From: Paenibacillus_AA sp045062745
GTDB taxonomy: Bacteria > Bacillota > Bacilli > Paenibacillales > NBRC-103111
NCBI RefSeq assembly: GCF_045062745.1
Contig: NZ_JBJGED010000016.1
Coordinates: 1 to 64,000 of the forward strand
Length of the DNA stretch: 64,000 bases
Direction: 5' to 3'
Shown piece by piece: positions 16,212 through 25,900 of the stretch; the first letter of the stretch is position 1; the number at the start of each line of letters is the position of its first letter. The notes beneath the pieces are model-generated. The model was not told the origin of the DNA. It ran no database searches and saw nothing but the letters and a program-made list of their open reading frames with translations. Made by a program: the position numbers and the translations under genes.

Positions 16212-17602
16212 CCTTTTCTCCTCCTCCACCAGATCACGCCGCCAATAACGAGGAACAGAAGCGGGAAGCCTAAGAGAGTGCCATAGAAAATTTTTGTCCG
16301 GTCGCCCGGCATGAGCATCGCTTGCTGCATTTGAGCTTCTTCCCGTGGGCGGATCGTGATCATATCCGTTTGTTCTTGGAGCCAGCCGACCGCGTTGAGC
16401 GCGAAGTCCTTGTTGCCTTGCTGCATGACAACCTGGTCAATCAGGAATTGCGCGGTCCCGATGACGACGGCCTTCGGCTTGTTGTCCTTGTCTTGCACCG
16501 CATAGGCAATATCCAGCGGTCCCGTCAGGTCCGCATCGCCCTTCGTTGTCTTGCTCGTTGCTTCAAGCTGGGCGAGATCCGTCTCTCCGTAGGCCTTGTC
16601 GGTGGTGGAGAGCAGCGCGTTCGCCCTGTAGTCCGTATTCGCGGTATCGGTCTGCAGCACGAGCGCCAGCGGCATGATTGTCACCCGGTTCTGAGCAGAC
16701 AGCTCGCTGGTGATTTCATGGGAGCCGTATTCCGGAATAATCGTCAGCTGGTCGTTCAGCGAGGTCCGGCCGGTCTCCAGCGCGATCGCGTTTGGATTTT
16801 TTACGTTAATCGCGTTCAACAGGTCGTTGATGTTCTTCCACTTGGTCATGTCCTTGGCATAGCTGACTGCAATATACAGCTTGCCCTTGCCTTTGACATA
16901 CTCCTTAAGTGCCGTCGCTTCCTTCTCGTCCAAATCGTTCTGAGGCCCGATCAGGAAGATCGCTTCCGCGTCGTCCGGCACTTTGCCTTCTTTGAACAGG
17001 TTCAGGTCGCCCAGTGTATAGCCGGCACCTTCCAGCCCATTGCGGAACACGGACATTTGACTGGACGGAAGCTCATTATGACCGGACAGGAAGTAGACCG
17101 GGTGCTTCACATCGGAGCCCAGAGTAAGGAGCGTCTGCGTGAACTTCTCTTCCCCCGTGAACTGATAGGAGCTTTCCGTGGAGCCTTGCTGGAACAGCTC
17201 ATAGCTATATACCTTTTGGGTTTTGCCTCCGCTTTCGAAGATGGTCGTCCCGACGGCGTCGATCTGGTATTGGGCCGCCTTCGACGGCTCTCTGATCGGG
17301 TCGATCTCCTCCAGCTTAATGTGGCTGTTGCGCTTCTCATATTCTTTCAGCAGATCGATCACATGTCGGTTCATGACGTCGTCGCCTTGCTGCTGCACGC
17401 CGGTAAACGCGGTGATCTTCACGTCCTTATCCAGCTTCTTCAGCATGCTCAGAGTCTGCTCCGACAGCGTATACTGCTTGTCTTTGGTCAAATCCCATTG
17501 AATGCCCGTGAGCGAGTGCAGGAAGATCGTAGCGACGATAAAAATACCGATAACCGCTAGCGACAGCACCGTCGCGTTCGTACCCCGGATCCATTTATTC
17601 AC
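16208..17602 (-). CDS. GldG-like auxiliary protein of ABC transporter
   Basis: This 464-residue protein matches the ABC_transp_aux (GldG) family. It has an N-terminal membrane helix (VLSLAVIGIFIVATIFLHSL), a large extracellular part with ThuA/GATase-like segments (HPVYFLSGHNELPSS and EAIFLIGPQNDL), and a C-terminal helix followed by WWRRRKG. In Bacteroidetes GldG works with GldA and GldF in gliding; in Firmicutes the role is unknown. The GTG start at 17602 follows GGGGGA. It is translationally coupled to the DUF4340 gene. Confidence 0.87.
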   Translation of the reverse strand: MNKWIRGTNATVLSLAVIGIFIVATIFLHSLTGIQWDLTKDKQYTLSEQTLSMLKKLDKDVKITAFTGVQQQGDDVMNRHVIDLLKEYEKRNSHIKLEEIDPIREPSKAAQYQIDAVGTTIFESGGKTQKVYSYELFQQGSTESSYQFTGEEKFTQTLLTLGSDVKHPVYFLSGHNELPSSQMSVFRNGLEGAGYTLGDLNLFKEGKVPDDAEAIFLIGPQNDLDEKEATALKEYVKGKGKLYIAVSYAKDMTKWKNINDLLNAINVKNPNAIALETGRTSLNDQLTIIPEYGSHEITSELSAQNRVTIMPLALVLQTDTANTDYRANALLSTTDKAYGETDLAQLEATSKTTKGDADLTGPLDIAYAVQDKDNKPKAVVIGTAQFLIDQVVMQQGNKDFALNAVGWLQEQTDMITIRPREEAQMQQAMLMPGDRTKIFYGTLLGFPLLFLVIGGVIWWRRRKG

Positions 17603-17614
17603 ACGTCTTCCCCC

Positions 17615-18325
17615 CTATCTCCACCGTTTGCGTTCGACGACTTGAATGCTAAGCATCACGAAGACGATCGTGAACATAATAAAGAACAAGAAATCGGCCA
17701 AATCGAAAATGCCTTTATCGAAATTCGCCGTTCGGCCAACGATCGAGAATTGGGCAATCCACTCGCCTGCCGAGCCGCCGAGCGTTTCGCCGAGCCAATC
17801 GATCATCCAGAGCAGGAGCAGCAGGCAAAAACCCGCAATCCCCGCGACCATTTGATGGGAGGACAGCGAGGAGGCGAACAAGCCTACCGCCATCATCGTG
17901 ATGCCGATCAGGAGCATGCTAAGCGTCGACATCCACAGTACCGGCTGATCAAGATCGCCGTACCGGGACATAATAAACGGATAGAGCAAGCTCCCGATAA
18001 TGAGCATCACTTGCACGATAAAAGCCGACATGTACTTGCCGATTATGATTTCCCCAATGCCTGCCGGCGACGTCAGCAGCAGTTCGTCCGTGCCTTGGCG
18101 GAATTCATCCGACACGAGGCGCATCGTCAGCAGCGGGATGACGAACAAGTAGATGACCATGGCGTTGCCGGTCAGCATCCGGACGTCGACCACTTGCGAG
18201 CTCAGGAAGTTCATGCTGAAGAAGTAACCCGAGATCAGGAAATAAAACGCAAATGCCACATAGGCGATCGGCGAATAAAAATAAAGCTGCAGTTCTTTTT
18301 TGCAAATGGCCCAAGCCCTACGCAT
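17615..18325 (-). CDS. ABC-2 type permease, GldF-like
   Basis: The 236-residue protein has six predicted membrane helices and the ABC-2 permease features. The first helix is followed by a long loop, and FRQGTDELLLTSPAGIGEIIIGKYM is the cytosolic coupling segment typical of GldF and NosY-like permeases. It overlaps the ATPase gene by 8 bases and is followed by the GldG-like gene, so the four genes form one operon. Confidence 0.9.
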   Translation of the reverse strand: MRRAWAICKKELQLYFYSPIAYVAFAFYFLISGYFFSMNFLSSQVVDVRMLTGNAMVIYLFVIPLLTMRLVSDEFRQGTDELLLTSPAGIGEIIIGKYMSAFIVQVMLIIGSLLYPFIMSRYGDLDQPVLWMSTLSMLLIGITMMAVGLFASSLSSHQMVAGIAGFCLLLLLWMIDWLGETLGGSAGEWIAQFSIVGRTANFDKGIFDLADFLFFIMFTIVFVMLSIQVVERKRWR

Positions 18326-19340
18326 CGCCTTCTACCTCCTCTTCATCCGACGAGGCGGAGACCGCGGCGGCGTCGGCTTTCTCGTCCGTAGTCAGCTTCA
18401 GGAACACGTCCTCGAGGCTGAGGCTTTCCTTCTTCATCTCCAGAATCGGGTACCCGCGTTCCGCCATCCGGTAGAACACCGCTTCGCGAATATCCGTCCT
18501 ATCGGACGCCGTGACTTGGAATCGGGTGGAAGCGGCACTCGCCTCCGCAGCATCGGCTGCGCTCGGCTCGGCCTCCAATTCCTTGACGCTGGCGACCGCC
18601 GGCAAGCTCTTCAGCTCGCGGAGGACGTCGGCCTTCGGCCCGCGCACCTCGAGCTTCAGCTCGAACTGCTCGCTCATCGAGTGGGCGATGTTGTCCGGGT
18701 GATCGTCGAGCACGATCTGCCCCTGATTGATGATGAGCACGCGGTTGCAGAGCGTGTTCACTTCCGGCAGGATGTGCGTGCTGAGCAGCACCGTGTGGTT
18801 CTCGCCGAGCTCGCGGATGAGCTGGCGAATCTCGATAATTTGCTTCGGATCGAGCCCGGACGTGGGCTCGTCCAGAATCAGCAGATCCGGGTTGTGCACG
18901 ATCGCCTGGGCGAGGCCGATCCGCTGCTTATAGCCTTTGGACAGGCTGCGGATGATTTGCTTCTCGCGCCCTTGCAGCCCGAGCTTCTCGATCACTTCGC
19001 CGATGCGCTGCTTCTGCTCCCGAACCGGGACATCGCGCAGATCGGCCACGAACTTCAAATACGCTTGGACCGACATCTCCGGATAGAGCGGCGGCGTCTC
19101 CGGCAAGTAGCCGATCTTGCTGCGCGCCTTCCGCGGATGGTCGGCCATCGACAAGCCGTCGACCTTGATCGATCCCTTCGTCGGGTTCAAGTAGCCGGTG
19201 ATCATGCGCATCGTCGTAGTCTTGCCGGCGCCGTTCGGCCCCAGGAACCCGACGATCTCGCCGCGGGTCATGGAGAAATCGATGTTGCGGACCCCTCGTT
19301 CGTTCTCATACAGCTTGCTGACTGCATTGACTTCTAACAC
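18318..19340 (-). CDS. ABC transporter ATP-binding protein, GldA-like
   Basis: This is the nucleotide-binding subunit of the Gld-type exporter. Walker A is GPNGAGKTTT, the signature is SLSKGYKQRIGLAQA, and Walker B is LLILDEPTSGLDP. The C-terminal 110 residues form an extra domain after the ATPase core, as in multidrug-type ABC-2 ATPases. The GTG at 19340 lies eight bases after AGGAGG and gives a normal start (LEVNAVSKLYENERG); an in-frame upstream ATG is not supported. It is the first gene of the operon. Confidence 0.9.
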   Translation of the reverse strand: MLEVNAVSKLYENERGVRNIDFSMTRGEIVGFLGPNGAGKTTTMRMITGYLNPTKGSIKVDGLSMADHPRKARSKIGYLPETPPLYPEMSVQAYLKFVADLRDVPVREQKQRIGEVIEKLGLQGREKQIIRSLSKGYKQRIGLAQAIVHNPDLLILDEPTSGLDPKQIIEIRQLIRELGENHTVLLSTHILPEVNTLCNRVLIINQGQIVLDDHPDNIAHSMSEQFELKLEVRGPKADVLRELKSLPAVASVKELEAEPSAADAAEASAASTRFQVTASDRTDIREAVFYRMAERGYPILEMKKESLSLEDVFLKLTTDEKADAAAVSASSDEEEVEGDA

Positions 19341-19675
19341 GCGTTCACCCTCCTGTTCGTCCAAACCTTTCACTGAATTCCGCCGGTTTCTCTCTTCTAT
19401 CGTTAACCTTGTCGCTAGCCTCCCGTGCTCTAGCCTTCTCTCTAAACTTCTCTAACCTTCTTCTCCATTATGCCTATCTATCTCTCGAACGAATCTAAAT
19501 ATACAAGCGGAACAATAAGCGAACCTTAAACGAATCTGAAAATAAGATTAAAAAAATGTGTCTAAATTGTGAACGAGTGTGGATTTCAACATTTGCCTAA
19601 TTCGATCCTCTGCCGTGACAGCCTGTCTCTCTCCAGCATTAATTAGAGATGACTACGCTGAAGGAGGTGAGGACC
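19341..19675. other. Intergenic region upstream of the Gld-like operon
   Basis: This 335-base stretch separates the minus-strand Gld-like operon from a plus-strand small gene and must hold both promoters. I could not choose clear -35/-10 pairs. From about 19425 to 19465 the plus strand is a pyrimidine-rich, imperfectly repeated stretch (variants of CTAACCTTCTCT). Confidence 0.5.
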
Positions 19676-19930
19676 ATGTCCCTCCCTACGATCCCCCGAC
19701 AGCCCGATCTTGTGCTTATCACCTGGCAGAGAAACCCGCTGATTCCGAATTCCAAGCGCAGAATCGTCGCCGTCCGCGTAATCGGCAGCGCCAGCCCTTG
19801 CCGATCTTTTCTCGTGAGAGGCGCATTGCTGTCTAAAGCGCTGCGCTGTCTGAAAAACAACGGCTTCCACATCGTCGTTGCCCAGAATACGACCGCTGTC
19901 ACCGGTTTCGTTTTGCTGAAGCGCAATTAG
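19676..19930 (+). CDS. Small hypothetical protein, 84 residues
   Basis: I do not recognise a family. The ATG at 19676 is preceded by an excellent GAAGGAGGTGAGG, the main reason to believe the gene. The product is basic and has no obvious membrane helix. It contains an IVAVRVIGSA segment, a central KALRCLKNNGFHIVVAQ that reads like a helix followed by a strand, and ends in FVLLKRN. It lies alone between the Gld-like operon and another small gene on the same strand. Confidence 0.55.
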   Translation: MSLPTIPRQPDLVLITWQRNPLIPNSKRRIVAVRVIGSASPCRSFLVRGALLSKALRCLKNNGFHIVVAQNTTAVTGFVLLKRN

Positions 19931-20046
19931 GTACGTTAGAAGCCCGCTTCTGAGAAATGGACGTCAGCCGCAGGACCGTATGCCGTGCCAACTCTATCAA
20001 CTTTGCATTTAATAGTAAAAGCCAGTTGAGAGAGAAGGTGAACGCT

Positions 20047-20121
20047 TTGGGTTGGGATTGGTCATCCCGGGCGGAATGGCAGTATTTGCTTGTCCTGCTG
20101 CTGTTCGCGAACCGGAAGTAA
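20047..20121 (+). CDS. Candidate 24-residue small membrane peptide
   Basis: A short open frame begins with TTG at 20047, eight bases after AAGG in AGAGAAGG; an in-frame GTG lies at 20038. The peptide begins with a tryptophan-rich head (GWDWSSRAEWQY), has a hydrophobic stretch LLVLLLFA, and ends NRK. A strong rho-independent terminator starts 18 bases after the stop. The ribosome site plus terminator in an otherwise empty gap make it a likely small gene. No family is recognised. Confidence 0.5.
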   Translation: MGWDWSSRAEWQYLLVLLLFANRK

Positions 20122-20138
20122 GGCACGCATTCCACGAG

Positions 20139-20190
20139 AAGAGGCCTCCAGGTCCGCTAGATTAGCGAGCCCCGGGAGGCCTCTTATTTG
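20139..20190 (+). terminator. Rho-independent terminator
   Basis: An 11-bp stem, AAGAGGCCTCC (20139-20149) with GGAGGCCTCTT (20175-20185), encloses a smaller hairpin CGCTA/TAGCG and is followed by ATTTGTG on the plus strand. It serves the small gene before it and, more weakly, may end the U32 gene on the minus strand. Confidence 0.75.
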
Positions 20191-20201
20191 TGTCTGCAGA
20201 T

Positions 20202-22712
20202 TTACTTCACCAATTGACCGCGCGTTACGCCCAGCTGGTTCGTGGCCTTCAGCTTGCGCCACACTTGGGTGCCGCTGATCTCGCCGCGGAGCGCACGGCC
20301 GTATAGGTCGAGCACCTCCTGCACCTTCTCGCCGGTCTCCTCGAGGAACTCCACGCGGAATGCGCGCACGCCGAGCTCCAGGAAGTTCGACACGTATTCG
20401 GCGCCCGACTGCTCGATCGCGTTGTACACCGTGTTGCGGCAGCCTTCGTCTACGCGGACCGGATGCGACATGCCGACGCGGTCCTGCAGCGAGGCGCGGT
20501 GCTCTTCGCACGGGCGGCCGCAATTCGTGTAGTCCGTTCCCTCGCTCAGGAACGTGCAGTACACGCAGTGCTCGGTATGGAACATCGGCAAGTGCTGATG
20601 CAAGACGAGCTCGATGAGCCCCGTGTCCGTTCGGCGCAGCAGGTCGACCATCTGCTGGATGTTCAGGTCGTAGGACGGGGTGATCCGCTTGCAGCCGGCG
20701 GCGGCGAACAGATCGACCGTCTTGTGGTTCGTCACGTTCAGCGAGAAGTCGCCGATCAGCTCCGGCTGAAACTCCTCGGGCTTGTTCATCCGATGCTGCA
20801 TGAACCAGTACATCGCCCCGGTGTTGCGCACGAGCACCGCATCCGGCCGCAGATTCAGCAGGTTGCGGAAGTAGCCGGTCTCGCCCGGCATATGAATGCG
20901 CGGCGTGGCGAGCGCGATCTTCTTGCCGGCGGCGCGGGCCGCCTCGACCGCGGCGGGGAACTGCTTGATGAACTCGAAGTCGGCGTAGATCCACGGCACC
21001 TCCGTCGCGCCCGCCGCTTGCACCTGCTCCAGGCTGCGGCACAGTGCGACCAGGTAAGGCGCGGCGGCCGAGGTGGCCGTGGCAGCGGGTATCGCGTCGG
21101 CGTACACCTCGACGGCGCGCTTCATGTAGGCGCGCGGCCGGCGGCGCGCCTCCTCGAGCTGCGCCGCCGCTTCGCGGCGCATTTGGTTCAGCTCGCGCAT
21201 GGGCACGATGAGGTCGCCCTGCAGCTGCACGTCCAGCCCGGCCAGCTCGAACACCGTCCCGCCCAGCCGGCCGAACTGCTCTTGGAAAAGCGCCTCGTCC
21301 ATCGGGCGCTTCTCCGCTTGGACGAGGTGCAGCTCCGACTCGACCATGACGATGTGACCGGTCTGCAGGTCGGTCCACCAGGACTTGAGCGGCTGTCCGA
21401 GGGCGCCGGTCACTTTCACGCGGACCGGGAACACGCGGTACGGCTTGTCCGTCTCGAACGTCTGGCGCAGTCGCTTGTCGAGCGCGGGATCGCTCGTCTT
21501 CCAGATGCGGTCGCCTACGTGTACTCGCTTCAGGTCGACGTCACTCCGTCCCGGCACGATCTCGATGAGGCCGCCGGCCGCTTCTCCCTCGAGCTTCACG
21601 CCCTTGCGCCGTACATCGTACACGCGCCCGCCCTCTTCCTTGCGGGTCGGGTCGCCCGCGTCGAACACGATGCCGTCGCCGCGCTTCAGCGGAGCCTCGA
21701 GCTCGCACACGACGCCATCGCGCAGCACTTGCTTCACGCGGCCCAGGAACACGCCCCTGCTCTTCGGGAACGTGCCCTCCACGAGCTGCTTGTTGTTCGT
21801 CCCCTTCAGGAAGCCGTACGAGAAGCCGCGCGAGAAGCTCTGCTGCAGCTCCCGCAGCTCTTCCTTCGACGGCTGCGGATCGCGGCCTTCGAAGTAGGCG
21901 TCGATCGCCTTCCGGTATTTGCTGACGACGTTCGCCACGTATTCCGGCGACTTCAACCGCCCTTCGATCTTGAACGACGTCACGCCCGCCTCGATCAGCT
22001 CCGGTACGAGCTCGAGCGCCGCCAGATCCTTGGGCGACAGCAAGTACGCCACGTCGCCCATCGGCTTCTGCTCGCCGTCGACGATCAGGTCGTACGGCAG
22101 CCGGCATGCCTGCGCGCATTCTCCGCGGTTCGCCGAACGGCCGCCCCACATTTCCGACGTCAGGCATTGCCCCGAGTAGGAGACGCACAGCGCCCCGTGC
22201 ACGAACACTTCCATCGGCAGCTTCGCCTGATCGCCGATCATTTTGATTTGCTTCAGGTTGTTCTCCCGCCCCAGCACGACCCGCTCGATGTCGAACGGCT
22301 TCGTGAACTCGACCGCCTCCGGGGACGTAATCGTCATCTGCGTGGAGCCATGGATCGGGAAATCCGGGGAAATCTCGCGAATGAGCTTCACGAGCCCGAG
22401 ATCCTGCACGATCACCGCGTCGACCCCGGCGTTGATGCATGCCTCGATCAGCCGCTTGGCGTCGTCCAGCTCCTCCTCGAACGCCAGGATGTTAAACGTG
22501 ACGAAGCCTTTCACCCCATACAGGTGCAGGAACGACATCACGTCCGGCAGCTCGTCCATCGTGAAGTTATGCGCGCGCACCCGGGCGTTGAACTTGTCCA
22601 CGCCGAAGAAGATCGCGTCCGCGCCATTGGCGACCGCGGCCCGCATGCAATCCCAGTCTCCTGCCGGGGCGAGCAGCTCTATATGTTCTTTACGTATGTT
22701 TAAATTCGCCAC
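20202..22712 (-). CDS. U32-family peptidase-like protein (large form)
   Basis: The N-terminal 340 residues form the U32 TIM-barrel: ELLAPAGDWDCMRAAVANGADAIFFG, the HGSTQMTIT segment, and the cysteine block GALCVSYSGQCLTSEMWGGR. A DUF3656-type insert and a second barrel-like half with a cysteine-containing HCVYCTFLSEGTDYTNCGRPC follow. Relatives such as RlhA and TrhP carry out RNA hydroxylation, while others are called collagenase-like, so a peptidase activity should not be assumed. GGAGG overlaps an ATG at 22721 but lies nine bases before an in-frame GTG at 22712, which I chose. Confidence 0.88.
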   Translation of the reverse strand: MANLNIRKEHIELLAPAGDWDCMRAAVANGADAIFFGVDKFNARVRAHNFTMDELPDVMSFLHLYGVKGFVTFNILAFEEELDDAKRLIEACINAGVDAVIVQDLGLVKLIREISPDFPIHGSTQMTITSPEAVEFTKPFDIERVVLGRENNLKQIKMIGDQAKLPMEVFVHGALCVSYSGQCLTSEMWGGRSANRGECAQACRLPYDLIVDGEQKPMGDVAYLLSPKDLAALELVPELIEAGVTSFKIEGRLKSPEYVANVVSKYRKAIDAYFEGRDPQPSKEELRELQQSFSRGFSYGFLKGTNNKQLVEGTFPKSRGVFLGRVKQVLRDGVVCELEAPLKRGDGIVFDAGDPTRKEEGGRVYDVRRKGVKLEGEAAGGLIEIVPGRSDVDLKRVHVGDRIWKTSDPALDKRLRQTFETDKPYRVFPVRVKVTGALGQPLKSWWTDLQTGHIVMVESELHLVQAEKRPMDEALFQEQFGRLGGTVFELAGLDVQLQGDLIVPMRELNQMRREAAAQLEEARRRPRAYMKRAVEVYADAIPAATATSAAAPYLVALCRSLEQVQAAGATEVPWIYADFEFIKQFPAAVEAARAAGKKIALATPRIHMPGETGYFRNLLNLRPDAVLVRNTGAMYWFMQHRMNKPEEFQPELIGDFSLNVTNHKTVDLFAAAGCKRITPSYDLNIQQMVDLLRRTDTGLIELVLHQHLPMFHTEHCVYCTFLSEGTDYTNCGRPCEEHRASLQDRVGMSHPVRVDEGCRNTVYNAIEQSGAEYVSNFLELGVRAFRVEFLEETGEKVQEVLDLYGRALRGEISGTQVWRKLKATNQLGVTRGQLVK

Positions 22713-22826
22713 TTGCAGCATCCTCCAGCCTATCTTCTACTTGCTTCCTCTTATAGTGTACCAGAAAAGCGCGTCGTATTGCCATGTGACGCCAGGTGAC
22801 AAAATCCCCCTCCGTCTCGTCAAAGA

Positions 22827-22855
22827 TTAACAAAAAACGATGCAAATGCTATAAT
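22827..22855 (+). promoter_or_regulatory. Promoter of the Dlt-like operon
   Basis: TTAACA (22827-22832) and a perfect TATAAT (22850-22855) are 17 bases apart; TGC before the -10 gives an extended form. Transcription would start near 22862, so the first gene cannot begin at the in-frame ATG at 22796. Confidence 0.75.
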
Positions 22856-22900
22856 GGCCATATTGCGAATACCCAAATTCATACTAAAGCAGGGATATCA

Positions 22901-25900
22901 TTGCGAGTATCGAAGCACGCAGTCCGCTGGCTCATAGGCCTTCTTCTGGTCGTAGCCTGCCTATTGCTGCTGTTGTTCGGCCAGAGGGAGGAACGCATCC
23001 GTCTGCTCTATGCAACCGGCGGACCTGACTATGACCGAGCCGCTTATTTGAACTACGAACAGTCCCTTGTCCCCAACGTGACGCTGAACCGCTGGCCGAT
23101 CGGCGAGCTAGGCCCCAGCAAGCTGCGAAGCTATGATGCGATCGTATTGGATCCTAGCGTAGCGAAGAGTCCTTCCTTGCAAGAGGACATCGGCCGGCTG
23201 CGCGCCTATGTGGAGGCAGGCGGCCATCTATACGTCGACAATGAATTGATCGATGTCCTCCCATTAGATTTGCTAGGGGGCACATCGACCGTATCCTTTG
23301 CGGACATCGAGAAGCCCCAGTTCTCCTTCCCGGAGGTCGACGAGCGTCTGCAGGGCTTTCAGGATGTGTTCCGTGAATATGCGAGCGCCTTCGTGGAGAA
23401 TGTCATTACGAATCAGCTGAAGCTGAAGGATTACATGCCCGGCCTGAACTGGGGCAAGGCGCTTGTGCCTTCCACCGCCGAGCCGATCGCGTTGCTGCAA
23501 GGCCAGGCGATCGCGACGCTGAATCGCGTCGGCGCCGGGACCGTCCTGACCGCGAGCGGCTTCCTGCCGAACCGGTATTTCATCACCGGCTTCGACATGC
23601 AGAGCGGGATGAACCCGACGATGGGCTTCGCCCAACTGACCGAGGATCATAACAACGACGCGGCCTACCAGAGCACCGTGCGGGCGAACTACTTCAATTT
23701 CAAGACCGGGCTGGAGCTGAAGCCGTTCTTCAACTTCTCGTTCGCCGCCGCCAATCACTTGCTGCGCAGCGAATACGTGGCGTTCGTCTCCAAGGAGACG
23801 CTCGGCTACAGCTTCAAACGCGTGCTCGGCCCCTACGGCCGGCCGGCGATGGCGTTTCAGAACCACTTCGAGGCACTACCCGCGTTCGAGAAGCAAGAGG
23901 GCATCGTCTGGGCCGAGCTGCTCAAAGGGTACAACGAGATTCCTTCGTTCTCGCTCGTCCGGTCCTCGTTCGACTGGTGGCGCTGGTATGAAGGCATTGT
24001 CGTCCACCTGAACACCGGCACTTCGGCCAAGCCCGAGTTCGTGGGCGAGTTCCCTAACTCGTTTTATTCCAGCGGCACGCATTTGCTCAGCGGGGACAAG
24101 CTGCTCTACTTGGCGGGGTATCCCATCAAAGAGGGCCAGAGCACCGACCTGCAAACGAAGCTGGAGCTGCCGTACCGCGCCTATCCGGCGATCGCCGATC
24201 TGGACGGCGACGGCAAACCCGATCTGCTCGCCGGCAGCGCCGACGGCTCGATCTCGTGGTACCGCAACGTCGGCCAGAAGCCGTCGACGCAGCAGGTTCC
24301 CGCCGGGACGGCGTATCCCGACGCCTTCGGCGAGCGGCAGGCCGTCCGCTTCGCCTCCGGCACGGCCGAGCGCGTGCTGCGCCCGGCGGGCGCCGTGACG
24401 CTCGCGGCGGGCGACCTCGACGGCGACGGCCGCGCCGATCTCGTATTGGGCACCGCCGACGGCCGCGTGCTCGCGGCGCTGCAGGGGCCGGGCGGCGCGT
24501 TCGCCGACCCCGTGCCGCTCACTACGCCGGCCGGCACACCGATCGCGGCGGAAGCGGACAACGCCGCCCCGGCTCTGGGCGACGTCGACCGAGACGGCGT
24601 CGCCGACCTCGTCGTCGGCGACGCAAGCGGCCGCGTCACGCTGTACCGCGGCGTGAAGGGGACGCCGCTGCGGTTCGCCGACGGCGAGCAGCTGTTCGAC
24701 CTCCCGGCGCAGTACGCCGCTCCGTCGATCCGCGATTTGGACGGCGACGGCAAGCCGGACCTCGCGGTCGGCAACCATCAAGGCGATGTGCTCGTCTATA
24801 TCCAGCAAGGGACTTACGACACATGGCTGCCGCAAGGTCCGCTGAACGGCAAGACGATGAATCAGATAGGCACTAAGGCGATTGTAGGCGGCCAGTTCTC
24901 GGTTCCGGTCTGGTACGACCTGAACCACGACGGCAAGGACGATCTCATCGTCGGCCAGGTGGAATACAGCCAGCCGGTCACGATTGACGACCCTAATTTT
25001 CCTTACAAGCAGCAGCTCCAAGACTTCCTCGAATATACGCGGAAGAACAAGCTGGAGCTGTACCCGCACCTGTTCATGCACAGCTATGTGAGCGACGCGC
25101 AGGAGAAGGAAGAGATCGCTCTTCATCAGAAGGCGTTCGAGACGCTAGGCATCCCATGGACGCTGACCGGCACGAACCAGCATACATGGCGGATCAACAA
25201 TACCGACAACCTGCAGACGCTCCGCAACGAGAACGATGCGGGCATCTGGTTCAACTTCGGGTTCAAGCCGCCGAACGATCCGCTCGAGCCGCAATACGGG
25301 CAGGACTACATCTGGGGGTTCCCATTCCTGCTCGCCGACGAGAAGCTCAAGCAGCCGATGCTGTTGTTTACCCCGGGCAAGTTGCTCCCGTATAATAGCG
25401 AGACCCAAAAGCTGGAGGGCACGGACCTGTATAAAGGACTGGCCAAGCTCGACATGCCGATCAACTATTTTGAGCATATTGAATACCAGGAAAGGCCATA
25501 CAGGCTCGCTTACTTTCAAGAATTCGCCCAATTCTTCGACCGGCTTCGCACCGAGCAGGACTACAACTTCGTCTCGGAGCCGCAAATGGCCCGCTCCATG
25601 CTGGCTTCCCTTATGAGCGACATCCATGTGAGCCGCAGCTGGTTCGCCTACGGATTGGATAAGCTCCGCAACAAGCTGGGGAACGGCAAGCATTTGAGCC
25701 TGAAGGTCAAGGCGGACACGAGCCGCGTTCCGGACGGCATGGCGCAGGAATACCGTGACGCGGTCGGCGTCGTCTTCGAACCGGGCCAGGCCTATGCGAA
25801 CATCCCGTTCGGCACGGATTCGGATATCGTCACGATGAAGGACAAGAAGATCTATGTTGGCCTGCAGGGCCGAACCTCGATTGCGGTCGACTGGAAGCAG

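Noticed and set aside
20463..22703. A 746-codon plus-strand frame opposite the U32 gene
   Set aside because: Antisense to a well-supported gene; composition is typical of a shadow frame.
23876..25126. A 416-codon minus-strand frame inside the VCBS gene
   Set aside because: The sense strand encodes regular calcium-loop repeats; the antisense repeats only mirror them.
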